35,838 nucleotides of DNA from Arenibacter sp965652575 (GCA_965652575.1 CBFGWQ010000017.1:1-35838), one strand, 5' to 3'. Shown: positions 25,937 to 35,625, numbered from the stretch's first letter. Program-made: numbers and translations. Notes: generated from the sequence alone by a model not told the origin.

Positions 25937-27460
25937 TTAGTCAACATCCCACCAAACATGGGTGGTATGCTCATCTGGGCCGCCCAATAGGCCAATGGCC
26001 GACTGATAGTTTTCTTCGTTCAAACGCTGTTCATCGGCAGGATATAGGGCCCGTACCGGAATGTAACCGATACTATTCGGTGCCGGGGTAATTGTTGGCA
26101 CCCCGGTTCTTCGCCAGTGGGACCAGGCCTCTCCCCCATTCAGAAATAGGGCAAGCCATTTCTGGATGTGAATTTTATAGAGCTTTTCGTCCTGGGTACC
26201 GGTATACGCCACGCCCTCTTGGGTATAGTAACCGGAAGGTGCTATGACCTGGGCGGGAGTTGGCAATGTAAAGGAATCGGGGATACGGGAGGAATAATAG
26301 TCAAATTGATTCCTGATACCGTTAAGATAATAGGTTTCGGCATTCCCGGTACTTATAAATCCTCTTTCCCTTGCTTCTGCCAGAATGAACTGTAACTCCG
26401 AATAGGACATTAGGATACTTTGCGCCGCATTCTCAGATGCCAGGTCGGGAGCAAATTGCCTTGGCGCCCATAAGAGCCCAATGGCAGAATGGTTTTGGGA
26501 TCCCCCGTTCCACTGTTCAACATCATTAATGCTATTGGGAACTCCACCGTATTCTGGTGATCCCGTATTTGCTGATGCAGGGGTGGGCATGGCAAATACC
26601 GGCAAACGCGGGTCGTTCAGATCTTGAAGGACCGTGGCCATGGTATTGGAAATCCTCGAAGAAGAGACCCAATCACTTATATTCCCTCTAAAAGCGGGAT
26701 GCTCGTTGCCCAAATCAGTTAAATATTGAAGTGCGGCCTGATCCGTATCTGAAGTAAACAATGGAAAAGTACCTGGATTGCCTACAATACTTTGCATATC
26801 GGCAGATGGGTCCTTTCTGTCGGATTGCCGCATTAAAATACGCAATCGTAGTCCGTTGGCAAACTTTTTCCAGCCTGTAACATCGCCATTGTACAAAATA
26901 TCCCCGATAACCGTTTCCTTGGAAGTACTTAACAATTCATTGGCCATTTCAAGTTCTGCCAATATTCCCGCATATACGGTTTCTTGGGAGTCATATTTAG
27001 GGAAATTAACAGCGTCCTGAGCTTTTCCTGCCTCCGTATAGGGGATAGGTCCGAAATTGTCGGTAATTCCCTGAAAAATCCAGGCCCTTAATACCAAGGC
27101 TATACCTTTATAATTGTCCAATCCGTCCTGTTCAGCGGCCACGATCAATTTATCCAAGTCCTTTATTTGGTCGTAGTTGCTCCAAAAGAAACGATCCGCC
27201 TCGGCCCTGGTCCAATTTCCATATGTACTGGCAAATTGATTGGCCACCTGATCGGCAACGACCGCAAACCTATCGAAGGAATTGTCCCAGCTTCTATTGG
27301 CAGTGGTCCTAATTATTCCGGGCAATAACAGCCCGGGATTGTTCAAGCGATCGGCCGCATTGGGATTGGTATTGATTTCCTCAAAATCTTTGGTACAGGA
27401 ATACATTACGAACATCGCACTTATTCCCAATATTATTTTAGAAAATATATTTTTCATCAT
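25937..27460 (-). CDS. SusD/RagB-like outer-membrane lipoprotein (SusD-like_2 type)
   Basis: 507 residues. Signal peptide and lipobox MFVMYSC (C22), followed by TKDFEE, then EINTNPNAADRLNNPGLLLPGII, typical of the SusD-like_2 branch. The body is helical with TPR-like packing (VLRAWIFQGITDNFGPIPYTEAG; KWLALFLNGGEAWSHWRRTGVPTI), as in substrate-capturing lids of SusCD transporters. It starts 14 nt after the SusC stop, in the fixed SusC-SusD order. The SusD-like_2 branch is not tied to one substrate class, so I give none. ATG at 27460 or the next codon, also ATG, are both possible starts. Confidence 0.92.
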   Translation of the reverse strand: MMKNIFSKIILGISAMFVMYSCTKDFEEINTNPNAADRLNNPGLLLPGIIRTTANRSWDNSFDRFAVVADQVANQFASTYGNWTRAEADRFFWSNYDQIKDLDKLIVAAEQDGLDNYKGIALVLRAWIFQGITDNFGPIPYTEAGKAQDAVNFPKYDSQETVYAGILAELEMANELLSTSKETVIGDILYNGDVTGWKKFANGLRLRILMRQSDRKDPSADMQSIVGNPGTFPLFTSDTDQAALQYLTDLGNEHPAFRGNISDWVSSSRISNTMATVLQDLNDPRLPVFAMPTPASANTGSPEYGGVPNSINDVEQWNGGSQNHSAIGLLWAPRQFAPDLASENAAQSILMSYSELQFILAEARERGFISTGNAETYYLNGIRNQFDYYSSRIPDSFTLPTPAQVIAPSGYYTQEGVAYTGTQDEKLYKIHIQKWLALFLNGGEAWSHWRRTGVPTITPAPNSIGYIPVRALYPADEQRLNEENYQSAIGLLGGPDEHTTHVWWDVD

Positions 27461-27474
27461 TATCCTTATTAAGA

Positions 27475-30400
27475 TTAAAATTTCAAGCTTAGGTTAACAC
27501 CTATGCTTTTTGTGGAAGGAAGGCTCATGTTCTCAAATCCGGGAATTAATCCACCACCGGATGTTGCCACCGCTACTTCAGGGTCAAAATGTATATTGCT
27601 TTTTGGAGTCCATAGAAATAGGTTTCTGCCCACAAGTGAAAGTCTAACGTCTTTTATGATGTTTCCAAAGGCATTGTCGGGAAAGGTAAATCCAAGCCTA
27701 AGTTCCCTTAACTTAACATAAGTGGCATCAAATAATTGGGCCTCGCTAATGTGATCCAATTGGCCTTTGTAAAAACTTCTCACATCGGTCCCGTACACCC
27801 CTTCGCTATAAGTACCATCCGTACTGGTAGAATTGGGAACATAATTATCCCCTACCAATGCGGCACCCGGGATATAATAGGGGTTATCGTATTCTTGGCC
27901 CACTGGTCTTGCACTTCTGCCTTCTGCACTTTCTATAAGCTGGCCAGCGCCGACACCCTTATTATAGAATCTGGAAATAAATTCCCCTCCGTAACGTATA
28001 TCTACCAATGCGGAGAGACTTATATTTTTATAGGTAAAGGAATTGGTAACACTGCCTATCCAATCCGGATTGAAGTTTCCAAGGTAGATATCCTCGCTGG
28101 TAATTTGGGCACGGCCATCAGTACCAATAATAATTTCTCCGGCCATAGTACCACTTTCAACCCTTTCATATCCAGGGCCCCAGATGGCACCCATTTTTTC
28201 ACCTACCCTGGCCTGTATGGAGGCATCTTCTCCTGGTGCACTTTGGGTGATGGAAGTTATCCCATCGGCCAGTTCAATTACCTTTCCCTCATTTTTGGAC
28301 CAGTTTAAGATGAGGTCCCATTTAAACACGTCCCCAATTTGGATCGGAGTAGCGTTCAACATTACCTCAAAACCTTTGTTCTGTATCTCCCCGGCATTAA
28401 TGACCCTGGAAGTGTAGCTGGTAGAAGCTGCCAATGGAATGCCAATGATCTGATCTTTGGAACGGGTATCATAATAGGTCAGGTCCAGACCCAATCGATT
28501 ATTGAAAAATCTTACATCGGTACCTATTTCATAAGTAGTTACATTTTCGGGCTTAAGATTATTGTTTTTAAGGCTGTTTCCACTGACCAAGGCATAATTA
28601 TCTCCCCATGGTTGCTGAAAACCGAAGGTATCTATTAGGTTATAAGGTCCGGTATCGCTCCCCACCTGCGCTATGCCCAACCTTAATTTTGCCAATGTAA
28701 CCCAATCCGGCATTTTAAAAGTGTTGTTCAGGAGGGCACTGAAAGACATGGAAGGATAAAAATAGGAATTGTTCGATGCCGGTAGGGTACTGGACCAATC
28801 GTTTCTTGCGGTAAAATCCAGGTAATAGGTACCTAAATAATCCAAATAGGCAAAAGCATATAAGCTGTTTACCGCTTTTTCATTGCTGGAGGAACTTGCA
28901 ACAATATTGGCTGCACTATTGGCTATGGTATATACGCCGGGTACCAATAGTTCAGGAGCTTGGGCAAAACTATTTCTTCCCTCAACCTTTAATTGGTTGC
29001 CGCCCACGGAGATATTGTAATTAAAATCCTTTCCCAGACTATTTTTATAGGCCAAAAGAAAATCATAGTTACGTTCTTCATAAAATTGGGAAACTTCTTG
29101 ATATCTTCCGTTTTCGATACCTACGGTACTGACTGCCCAACGTTGTGGCCTAAAATCATTGAACATATCAGTTCCCGCCCTTAGCATAAGGGATAAGTGG
29201 TCTGTAAAATCATAGTTAAGACTTACGTTCCCAAATATGCGGTGTTTGTCCTGACCCTTGGTGTTTTCGTATTGGTAAAAGAAGGGGTTATTGTGGTTTT
29301 CCCCATAATTGTACTGAAATTGCTTTGTTCCCTCAAAACCCCTTTGCCAATAATCCCGCAGGGCATTAAGGTCCATATTTCTTACGGACCAATTCATAAA
29401 ATACATGATGGTGTTACGATCATATCCGGTTTCCGGACGGTTGGCACTTGTGGTGTTGACATAACTTATTGTGGCATCCGCCCTAAATTTATCCGTAAAA
29501 TTATATCCTCCCTTAAGGGCAATGGTATTTCTTTTTAAGTCGTTATTGGGAATAGTTCCGCTTTGATCCAAACTGGTGTACGAGAGTCTAAAATTGCCTT
29601 TATCATTTCCTCCGGAGAGTGCCACATTGTTAAAATAAGTATTTCCCGTTTTAAAGAAGTCCCGCATATTATTGGGATAGGCGACCCAAGGGGTCGGGAT
29701 AACCTCTCCCCTGTTTGGGTTGGCCACATCACCACCGCGCATTCCGCCCAGGGTTGGTGAGTGAAACTGTCTTTCCAAGGTACCCACGTTAAGACGGGGT
29801 CCCCAACTTTCATCATAGCCATCGCGAATGCCATCCGGGTAAATAGAGAAACTGGCCCCAAAATTGGAACCTTCATACATACCGTTCAGACCTTGTCCAA
29901 AATCATTTTGAAATTTAGGGAATCGCAGTAGGCTCTCCAGAGTGGTCCCGGTGGTTACACTAACTCCTAGACCGGTATTCCTTTTGCCCGATTTGGTGGT
30001 GATGACGATAACGCCGTTAGAGGCTCTTGACCCATATAGGGCCGAAGCAGCTGCCCCCTTTAGTACGGTGACCGATTCTATATCGGCGGGATTGACTTCG
30101 GCAGAGCTACTGCCATAATCCGCACTTGTGGAATTACTTGTTCCGGCATTTCCGGTAGGTACCCCGTCTATGACATATAAGGGTTGGTTGCCCCCAAAAT
30201 TCAGGGAACTCTCCCCTCTGATAATAATCCTTGAAGAAGAACCAACACCTCCCGCTGATGAAATATTGACACCGGCCACCTTCCCTGAAAGTGAGTTTAC
30301 AAAGTTGGATTCCCGTGCCTCGTTCAGATCTCCCCCTTGAATTTCCTGGACGGCATAACCCAATCCCTTTTTTTCCCGACTGATCCCCAAAGCGGTAACT

Positions 30401-31065
30401 ACTACCTCGTCCAGGCTATCGCTACTTTCCTGTAATATAATGGTCAGGTCGGTTTTTCCTTCAAGGGCAATTTCCCTGGTAGAAAATCCAATATAGGAGA
30501 TCACTAAGACCGCATTGGCATCCGTTACCGAAATAACGAAATTACCATCAAAATCGGATTGTGTCCCATTGGTCGTTCCTTTTTCTAAAATACTGGCCCC
30601 CGGCAATGGCGTACCGTCCTGATCGGCCACTGTTCCTATAATTTCGGCCTGCTGAAAATCGGCCACTACAGTTTGGTTGTCCAGATCCCCCGCTCCTTGG
30701 GGCTTCTCCTTTACAAGAAATATTTGTTGGTCAATGACATAAAAGGATGTTCCGGAATATTTAAATATATTCTTGATTACGGATGTTACCAATTTATTCT
30801 GGACGTTGACATCGACTCTCCTTGTTAAATCAACATCTTTTAATTTATATACAAATCTAAAGTCTGTATTGCTTTCAATCTGGTCAAGAACAGATTTTAC
30901 TGAAACATTATCCATATTCAAGGTAATCTTTGTGCGTTGCGAATACGATGTATTGGCGTGCAAGGAAAAGAAAGTAGCAAGAATAATAATTGTGCTCAGT
31001 TTCATCTTAAGTGAAAGTTGACTAAATGAACCAGATCTTCTTTTTGGTATAAGAAGTTTTTTCAT
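27475..31065 (-). CDS. SusC/RagA-like TonB-dependent outer-membrane receptor with STN signalling domain
   Basis: 1196 residues from the ATG at 31065. The upstream in-frame ATG at 31137 gives a leader that is not signal-like and is rejected. Signal peptide after a basic start (MKLSTIIILATFFSLHANTSYSQ). STN domain (about 45-115; ITLNMDNVSVKSVLDQIESN), which in such proteins contacts a FecR-type anti-sigma factor. Carboxypeptidase-like regulatory domain (about 138-210; GTVADQDGTPLPGASILEKG). Plug with the SusC signature (SLDEVVVTALGISREKKGLG, VIDGVPTGN, ASALYGSRASNGVIVITTKSG), then a large beta-barrel ending with SIGVNLSLKF. It imports an unknown ligand with TonB energy and signals through the FecR and sigma factor encoded upstream. 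Confidence 0.94.
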   Translation of the reverse strand: MKKLLIPKRRSGSFSQLSLKMKLSTIIILATFFSLHANTSYSQRTKITLNMDNVSVKSVLDQIESNTDFRFVYKLKDVDLTRRVDVNVQNKLVTSVIKNIFKYSGTSFYVIDQQIFLVKEKPQGAGDLDNQTVVADFQQAEIIGTVADQDGTPLPGASILEKGTTNGTQSDFDGNFVISVTDANAVLVISYIGFSTREIALEGKTDLTIILQESSDSLDEVVVTALGISREKKGLGYAVQEIQGGDLNEARESNFVNSLSGKVAGVNISSAGGVGSSSRIIIRGESSLNFGGNQPLYVIDGVPTGNAGTSNSTSADYGSSSAEVNPADIESVTVLKGAAASALYGSRASNGVIVITTKSGKRNTGLGVSVTTGTTLESLLRFPKFQNDFGQGLNGMYEGSNFGASFSIYPDGIRDGYDESWGPRLNVGTLERQFHSPTLGGMRGGDVANPNRGEVIPTPWVAYPNNMRDFFKTGNTYFNNVALSGGNDKGNFRLSYTSLDQSGTIPNNDLKRNTIALKGGYNFTDKFRADATISYVNTTSANRPETGYDRNTIMYFMNWSVRNMDLNALRDYWQRGFEGTKQFQYNYGENHNNPFFYQYENTKGQDKHRIFGNVSLNYDFTDHLSLMLRAGTDMFNDFRPQRWAVSTVGIENGRYQEVSQFYEERNYDFLLAYKNSLGKDFNYNISVGGNQLKVEGRNSFAQAPELLVPGVYTIANSAANIVASSSSNEKAVNSLYAFAYLDYLGTYYLDFTARNDWSSTLPASNNSYFYPSMSFSALLNNTFKMPDWVTLAKLRLGIAQVGSDTGPYNLIDTFGFQQPWGDNYALVSGNSLKNNNLKPENVTTYEIGTDVRFFNNRLGLDLTYYDTRSKDQIIGIPLAASTSYTSRVINAGEIQNKGFEVMLNATPIQIGDVFKWDLILNWSKNEGKVIELADGITSITQSAPGEDASIQARVGEKMGAIWGPGYERVESGTMAGEIIIGTDGRAQITSEDIYLGNFNPDWIGSVTNSFTYKNISLSALVDIRYGGEFISRFYNKGVGAGQLIESAEGRSARPVGQEYDNPYYIPGAALVGDNYVPNSTSTDGTYSEGVYGTDVRSFYKGQLDHISEAQLFDATYVKLRELRLGFTFPDNAFGNIIKDVRLSLVGRNLFLWTPKSNIHFDPEVAVATSGGGLIPGFENMSLPSTKSIGVNLSLKF

Positions 31066-31119
31066 ACTTTTATAGTGTTTAAATGTGGTTTTTTTATTTA
31101 AGATCACACCATAATAATT

Positions 31120-31151
31120 CGGGGAATGCGGCAACATTTCCCGGATTTTTT
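31120..31151 (+). terminator. Terminator-like hairpin antisense to the SusC leader
   Basis: CGGGGAATG (31120-31128) pairs with CATTTCCCG (31135-31143), 8 of 9 positions, with a 6-nt loop. On the plus strand it is followed by GATTTTTTTG. The shape is that of a plus-strand terminator, yet the neighbouring genes are on the minus strand. On the minus strand it would be a hairpin in the SusC 5' leader, 55 nt before the start. Confidence 0.45.
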
Positions 31152-31245
31152 TGTTCTAAATTTTAATTTAAAAAGGTGGGATCCAATGTACTGATTTTGA
31201 ATCTTTGGTTTTTTCTTTTTATATCATAGGCATAGCATATTAAGT

Positions 31246-32439
31246 TTAATGAATTGTTATTTCCTTTCCGGTTATGGTAAAATCCAGATCATAGATAGAC
31301 CTAAAATATTCCATGACCTTTTCAATTGGCGCATTCTTAAAACTTGCATTGAATTTTTCCTGATTGATGTCAAGGTTATTGTTCGTTATGGAAACATTGT
31401 AGTGGCGTTCCATTTTCTTAAGGATATTGGCAAAGGTCATATTTCTAAAAACCAGTTCACCGCTTATCCATGAAGTATATAACTCGGTAATCACCTCTTC
31501 TGAATCCAAAGTATATTTAAGCTTGTCAAAGCTTCCTTTATTTCCGGGGGCCAGTAAAAAACTGTCGTTATCAAATTCCTCATTTTTGTTATATAGTCCA
31601 ACAGAACCCTCAACCAGCACCACTTCCGTCAATTCGTCCTCTTCATAGGCGGAAACATTGAATTTGGTTCCCAAGACCCTAATATTTAAATCCCCGGAAT
31701 TAATGATGAAAGGATTATTTTGATCTTTGGCCACATCAAAGAATGCTTCCCCTGTCAAAAAGACCCGGCGATCCTCGCCCGGGATAAATTGTACCGGATA
31801 TCTCAAAGAGGTTCCTGCATTTAAATGCACCTTGGAACCATCGGATAGTACAAGTTCAAAATTCCTTCCAAATGGTACTTTCAGGGTATTATAGGTCAAT
31901 TCATTGGAAGGTGCTTTTGCCGTATATGAAAGCTGATTTCCTTTTTGTCTTCCTACAATATTTCCTTCATTGTCGAATACCTCAGAGGTTCCATCTTCTG
32001 CAATGACCTCAATTTCTCCATTCTGAAGTTGTAAGGTGATCACTTCCGAAGCTTCCATATTTTGGTTTGGCGAATCAATGACTATACTGTTATTGGGAAC
32101 GTATTGGGAATTAAAAAAATAGAAAAGCGTGGCAAGCCCTATAACAATTGCTATTACAGCTGTATATCGTAAAACAGGTTTTATTTTTAAAGAGGAATTA
32201 CCAATAATTTTTTCTTGATCATTGCCAATGATCATAATTTGCTGGAATATTTTGTCCGCAGATTCGTCATCCATTAATTCCAACGACTTTATTTGGGTTA
32301 TCAGTTTCTCCAAATCGGGCATATCCAACGGATCTTTGGCTTTTTTGAAATAGAGGATCAATTTATCCAATTCTTCCGCATTGCATTGGTTCAATGCAAA
32401 TTTTTGAAGTAAAACTTTTATTTCTTTATTATCGATCAT
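31246..32439 (-). CDS. FecR-family anti-sigma factor
   Basis: 397 residues. The N-terminal cytoplasmic helical region (1 to about 85) should bind the sigma factor. One membrane helix follows (about 91-110; TAVIAIVIGLATLFYFF). The periplasmic FecR domain (about 185-290) carries KVPFGRNFELVLSDGSKVHLNAG and FLTGEAFFDV. A DUF4974/STN-like C-terminal domain (about 325-397) carries FANILKKMERHYNVSI. It passes the ligand signal from the STN domain of the SusC-like receptor to the ECF sigma factor. The order sigma-FecR-SusC-SusD matches this. Gaps of 190 bp to the sigma gene and 180 bp to SusC leave room for a sigma-dependent promoter ahead of susC. Confidence 0.94.
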   Translation of the reverse strand: MIDNKEIKVLLQKFALNQCNAEELDKLILYFKKAKDPLDMPDLEKLITQIKSLELMDDESADKIFQQIMIIGNDQEKIIGNSSLKIKPVLRYTAVIAIVIGLATLFYFFNSQYVPNNSIVIDSPNQNMEASEVITLQLQNGEIEVIAEDGTSEVFDNEGNIVGRQKGNQLSYTAKAPSNELTYNTLKVPFGRNFELVLSDGSKVHLNAGTSLRYPVQFIPGEDRRVFLTGEAFFDVAKDQNNPFIINSGDLNIRVLGTKFNVSAYEEDELTEVVLVEGSVGLYNKNEEFDNDSFLLAPGNKGSFDKLKYTLDSEEVITELYTSWISGELVFRNMTFANILKKMERHYNVSITNNNLDINQEKFNASFKNAPIEKVMEYFRSIYDLDFTITGKEITIH

Positions 32440-32629
32440 TTATGTATCGGCAAGGGTGTTTTACTAGTATACAATCCCCAAAAGGAAAAGTACTAGTCAC
32501 CTTCCATTTTTTTTCAATAATTTATATGAATCAAAATAAAACGGTGTTTTTTGTTCTGGAAAAGAGTTGGCCAACAAAGTTAAAGAAGTAGGATTCCAAA
32601 GCTTAGGTAAGCTATCAGTTGGAACCGGG

Positions 32630-33229
32630 TCAGCTGGCCATTAAAAAAATAAAGAGCGCAAACACTAAGGTAAAATTGCCATTGATTTCCAAATAGGTTC
32701 TTAAAGTATCCAGGGATTTGCTCATATGGTTTTTAACGGTACTTAAGGATATATGAAGTTCAGAGCTAATTTCTTGGTAACTTTTATCCTCTTCACGGGA
32801 CATGGTAAAAATCAGTTTTCTTTTCGGGGATAGCCTGTCAATGGCCATTCTGCGCATCTGTTCGTATTCCGCTTCCAAAATTTGGTTTTCAATTGGGTTG
32901 TACGATTTCTGTGGTTTATTGAAAATTTCGTTCCTAAGCTTTTTATCACTGGCCGCCTTTTTCAGAAAATTGAAGGACAGGTTCCTGGTAATGGTAAAAA
33001 CAAAGGACTTAAAGGATAAATCTGGATCAATTGTATTTCTGTTGAGCCAAATCTTTAAGAATACTTCCTGGACAATTTCTTTGGCATTGGCGGACGACTT
33101 TAGCAGGCTATGACTATAAGCATAAATATCCGGCCTATATTTATCATAGAGACTTCGAAAGGCTTTCTCATTGCCTTTGGAAAGCTCAATGACCAATAAT
33201 TTTTCAGATATGTTTTCTTTGCAAAGCAT
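32630..33229 (-). CDS. ECF RNA polymerase sigma-70 factor with hydrophobic C-terminal tail
   Basis: 199 residues. Region 2 covers about 20-80 (AFRSLYDKYRPDIYAYSHSL, EIVQEVFLKIWLNR) and region 4 about 125-185 (LSPKRKLIFTMSREEDKSYQ, HISLSTVKNHMSKSLDTLR). It should direct transcription of the downstream SusCD operon when FecR lets it go. The last 15 or so residues, NFTLVFALFIFLMAS, form an uncharged hydrophobic tail not needed for a sigma fold, possibly a membrane tether. The start is the only good ATG before region 2. Confidence 0.92.
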   Translation of the reverse strand: MLCKENISEKLLVIELSKGNEKAFRSLYDKYRPDIYAYSHSLLKSSANAKEIVQEVFLKIWLNRNTIDPDLSFKSFVFTITRNLSFNFLKKAASDKKLRNEIFNKPQKSYNPIENQILEAEYEQMRRMAIDRLSPKRKLIFTMSREEDKSYQEISSELHISLSTVKNHMSKSLDTLRTYLEINGNFTLVFALFIFLMAS

Positions 33230-33633
33230 GGGCTTTAGTGTTATTGATATCTAATTTGCCACAGGTGTAATTTTATTAGTCACCACTTGGAAAAGTTCAT
33301 TTCCTTAGGGTAAATCTAATACATATCAACTGCGGTTTTTTATAAGTTGACCATTGATAACGTATATTTTATATTGCCCATACAATTTCATAACACAGGC
33401 AAATAAAAACCTTTAAATATGGATTGAAATTGATGTACAATATGGATTATAAACATATTATGGAGTTAATATACAAATTAATTTAACCTATATTTAAAAA
33501 ATTTGCCAAAAAAGATAAATAACGGAATAGCAGGAATAATTATCATTAAGATATTTTTAATGGGGTGTATGGGGGAATACCAGGGGCGAATGACAAGATG
33601 ATTGCCCTTTGCCCTTATCAATAATATGATGGG
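33230..33633. other. AT-rich intergenic region upstream of the ECF sigma gene
   Basis: About 400 bp between the sigma factor and antiporter genes. It should hold the sigma gene promoter, but I cannot place one. TTAATTTG on the minus strand (33481-33474) is -7-like but is about 245 bp before the start and has no -33 partner at normal spacing. No ORF, RNA gene or strong hairpin was seen. Confidence 0.4.
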
Positions 33634-35124
33634 CTAATTCTTAAATTCCTTATGATTTTCTTTTTCTATCTTAAGTGTTTTATAGACTTCGTCTATTATC
33701 TCCAATCTATCCGCAAGAACTATCAAGGTGTCATTTACTTCAATTTTGGTCGAACCGCTAGGAGTAATATATTTATTGCCCCTTTTGATCATTGCAATTA
33801 TGGCATTCTTCGGAAAGCCTAGTTCCACTATTTTTTTATCGGTGGCAAAAGATTCCGAACCTACTGGGATCTCCCTCATTATAGTTTTGGGATCCTCGGA
33901 AAACAGCAAATCTGTCGGCGATAATTTTTTTGCCTTTTCAGGAATGGCCACGCCCAACCATTTGGCCACTACGGAGAGGGTAGTTCCTTGAATCAATATA
34001 GAGGTTACCGAGATGAAAAAAACAATATTGAAAATCATGTTGGCCTTTTCAATTCCCGCCAAAAGAGGGTAAGTGGCAAATACAATGGGAACTGCTCCCC
34101 TCAAACCGACCCATGAAATATAAAATCGTCTTTTCATCCGCATTTTGAAAAAAACCAAACTTAGAAATACACTAATTGGTCTGGCCACAATAATGAGAAA
34201 CAAGGAAATTAGTAGGCCTATCCCTATATACGGAACAATTTGGGACGGAAAAACCAACAGCCCCAAGGTTAGAAAAAGTACAATCTGCATTAACCAGGCC
34301 AGACCATCGAACATTTTTAAAATGGTCTTCTTATGGATCAAATCTTGATTGCCCAAGTAAACAGCACATATATAAATGGCAAGGAAACCATTGCCGCCAA
34401 CAAAATCGGTTGCAGAAAATGTAATGAACATCAGCGCTATTGCCAATACGGGATAGAGGCCTTCAAAGTCGAGCTTAATGTTGTTGATTATATATTTACT
34501 GAGTTTTCCAAAACCAAAACCTGCCGCTCCGCCCAATATCATTTGTTGCAAGAATAAAGGTATAATGGAATATATGCTTTGGTCCTGGTGGACTACCAGG
34601 GTCAGGAAAGCAAGGGTCAGGACATAGGCCATAGGATCGTTACTGCCACTTTCCAATTCCAAGGTAGGTCTAAGATTGGTTTTTAAGGCCAAACTTTTGG
34701 ATCTCAAAATGGAAAAGACGGCCGCCGCATCCGTAGAGGATACAATGGAACCCAGCAGCATACTTTCGTAGACCGTGAAGTCGGTAATCAGCCAAACAAA
34801 GGTACCCAAGGATACGGCAGTCAATAAAACGCCCAGGGTGGAAAGTACCAAACCTTCCTTGATAATGGGTTTGACTGCCTCCCAGTTGGTGTCCAGTCCA
34901 CCGGAAAACAAAATAAAATTAAGGGATACTATTCCAATAAATTGGGCAATTTTAGGGTCGTTGAAATGTATTCCGCCTATGCCGTCGGAACCGGCCAACA
35001 TCCCTATGGCCAAAAAGAGCAATAAGGTCGGCACCCCAAATTTATAGGAAGTCTTACCAACAATGATACTTATGAAAAGTAGTATGGAGCCGACTAAAAC
35101 TATATTTTCTATGGTTAAATCCAT
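33634..35124 (-). CDS. CPA1-type K+/H+ antiporter with TrkA-C domain (NhaP2/CvrA-like)
   Basis: 496 residues. An N-terminal cation/proton exchanger domain with about 12 membrane segments (about 5-385) contains the core motifs FILFSGGLDTNW, SSTDAAAVFSILR and LELESGSNDPMAYVLT. These carry the conserved acidic residues of ion exchange. Later comes SWVGLRGAVPIVFATYPLLAG. The cytoplasmic C-terminus (about 405-485) is a TrkA-C/RCK-C-like ligand-binding domain (IIAMIKRGNKYITPSGSTKI, DTLIVLADRLEII), as in NhaP2-type potassium/proton antiporters. Role: K+ efflux and pH or osmotic balance at the inner membrane. It is unrelated to the sigma-SusCD locus and separated from it by 404 bp. Confidence 0.93.
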   Translation of the reverse strand: MDLTIENIVLVGSILLFISIIVGKTSYKFGVPTLLLFLAIGMLAGSDGIGGIHFNDPKIAQFIGIVSLNFILFSGGLDTNWEAVKPIIKEGLVLSTLGVLLTAVSLGTFVWLITDFTVYESMLLGSIVSSTDAAAVFSILRSKSLALKTNLRPTLELESGSNDPMAYVLTLAFLTLVVHQDQSIYSIIPLFLQQMILGGAAGFGFGKLSKYIINNIKLDFEGLYPVLAIALMFITFSATDFVGGNGFLAIYICAVYLGNQDLIHKKTILKMFDGLAWLMQIVLFLTLGLLVFPSQIVPYIGIGLLISLFLIIVARPISVFLSLVFFKMRMKRRFYISWVGLRGAVPIVFATYPLLAGIEKANMIFNIVFFISVTSILIQGTTLSVVAKWLGVAIPEKAKKLSPTDLLFSEDPKTIMREIPVGSESFATDKKIVELGFPKNAIIAMIKRGNKYITPSGSTKIEVNDTLIVLADRLEIIDEVYKTLKIEKENHKEFKN

Positions 35125-35200
35125 TGAATGGAACTAAATAAGTATTTGCGTAAAAATAAGGGTTCTTTTTCAAGATTGTATATAAAATCGAATATTGATT

Positions 35201-35315
35201 TTTCTCGATAATTGAGATTTAAGCCTCCCTACCGCAGGCAGGTTCTCCGACGCTTGCCTGTCCGTTCCGTTCAGGTGGGCCTGCCTTTGTCAGACAGGCG
35301 TCGAAATCTAAAAAT
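35201..35315. repeat. Dispersed intergenic repeat, copy 2 (inverted relative to 24208-24267)
   Basis: TTTCTCGATAATTGAGATTT at the left edge, then GCAGGCAGG, TTGCCTGTCCG, GGTGGGCCTGCC and GACAGGCGTCGAAATCT. Read in reverse complement it shares the ends and the GCAGGCAGG-type core with the copy at 24.2 kb but is longer. Internal inverted repeats (CGACGC...CCTGTC against GACAGGCGTCG) allow a stem-loop. Confidence 0.55.
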
Positions 35316-35625
35316 AAAATTCCGTTCAATGTCTCGTGGGACTACTTTTGTTTGCCCCGAGGTAGTTTTTACCTAAAAAATATCTTTTTATTTTCTTAAA
35401 CCCTGTTTTAGTGTCCGTTAATGGTTTAATCTTTATAATTCCCCCACAGTTCTGCCTTGGGCCTGCCCGGCGAAGTAGGGTTTCCGATCATACCTCCCCT
35501 TGGGGGAGCCTGCCTTTGCCATGCCTCCGGCAGGTAAACCGGTAGCCAGGGTCGGAATAGCTTTTTCACAATTCCGGGTGGGGCAAAATACAAAATTTTG
35601 GCTTTTGGCCCCAAGGCCAAAATGA

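Noticed and set aside
35426..35620. 64-codon minus-strand open frame
   Set aside because: It is made of palindromic intergenic repeat sequence, gives a Pro/Arg-rich peptide and has no family resemblance.
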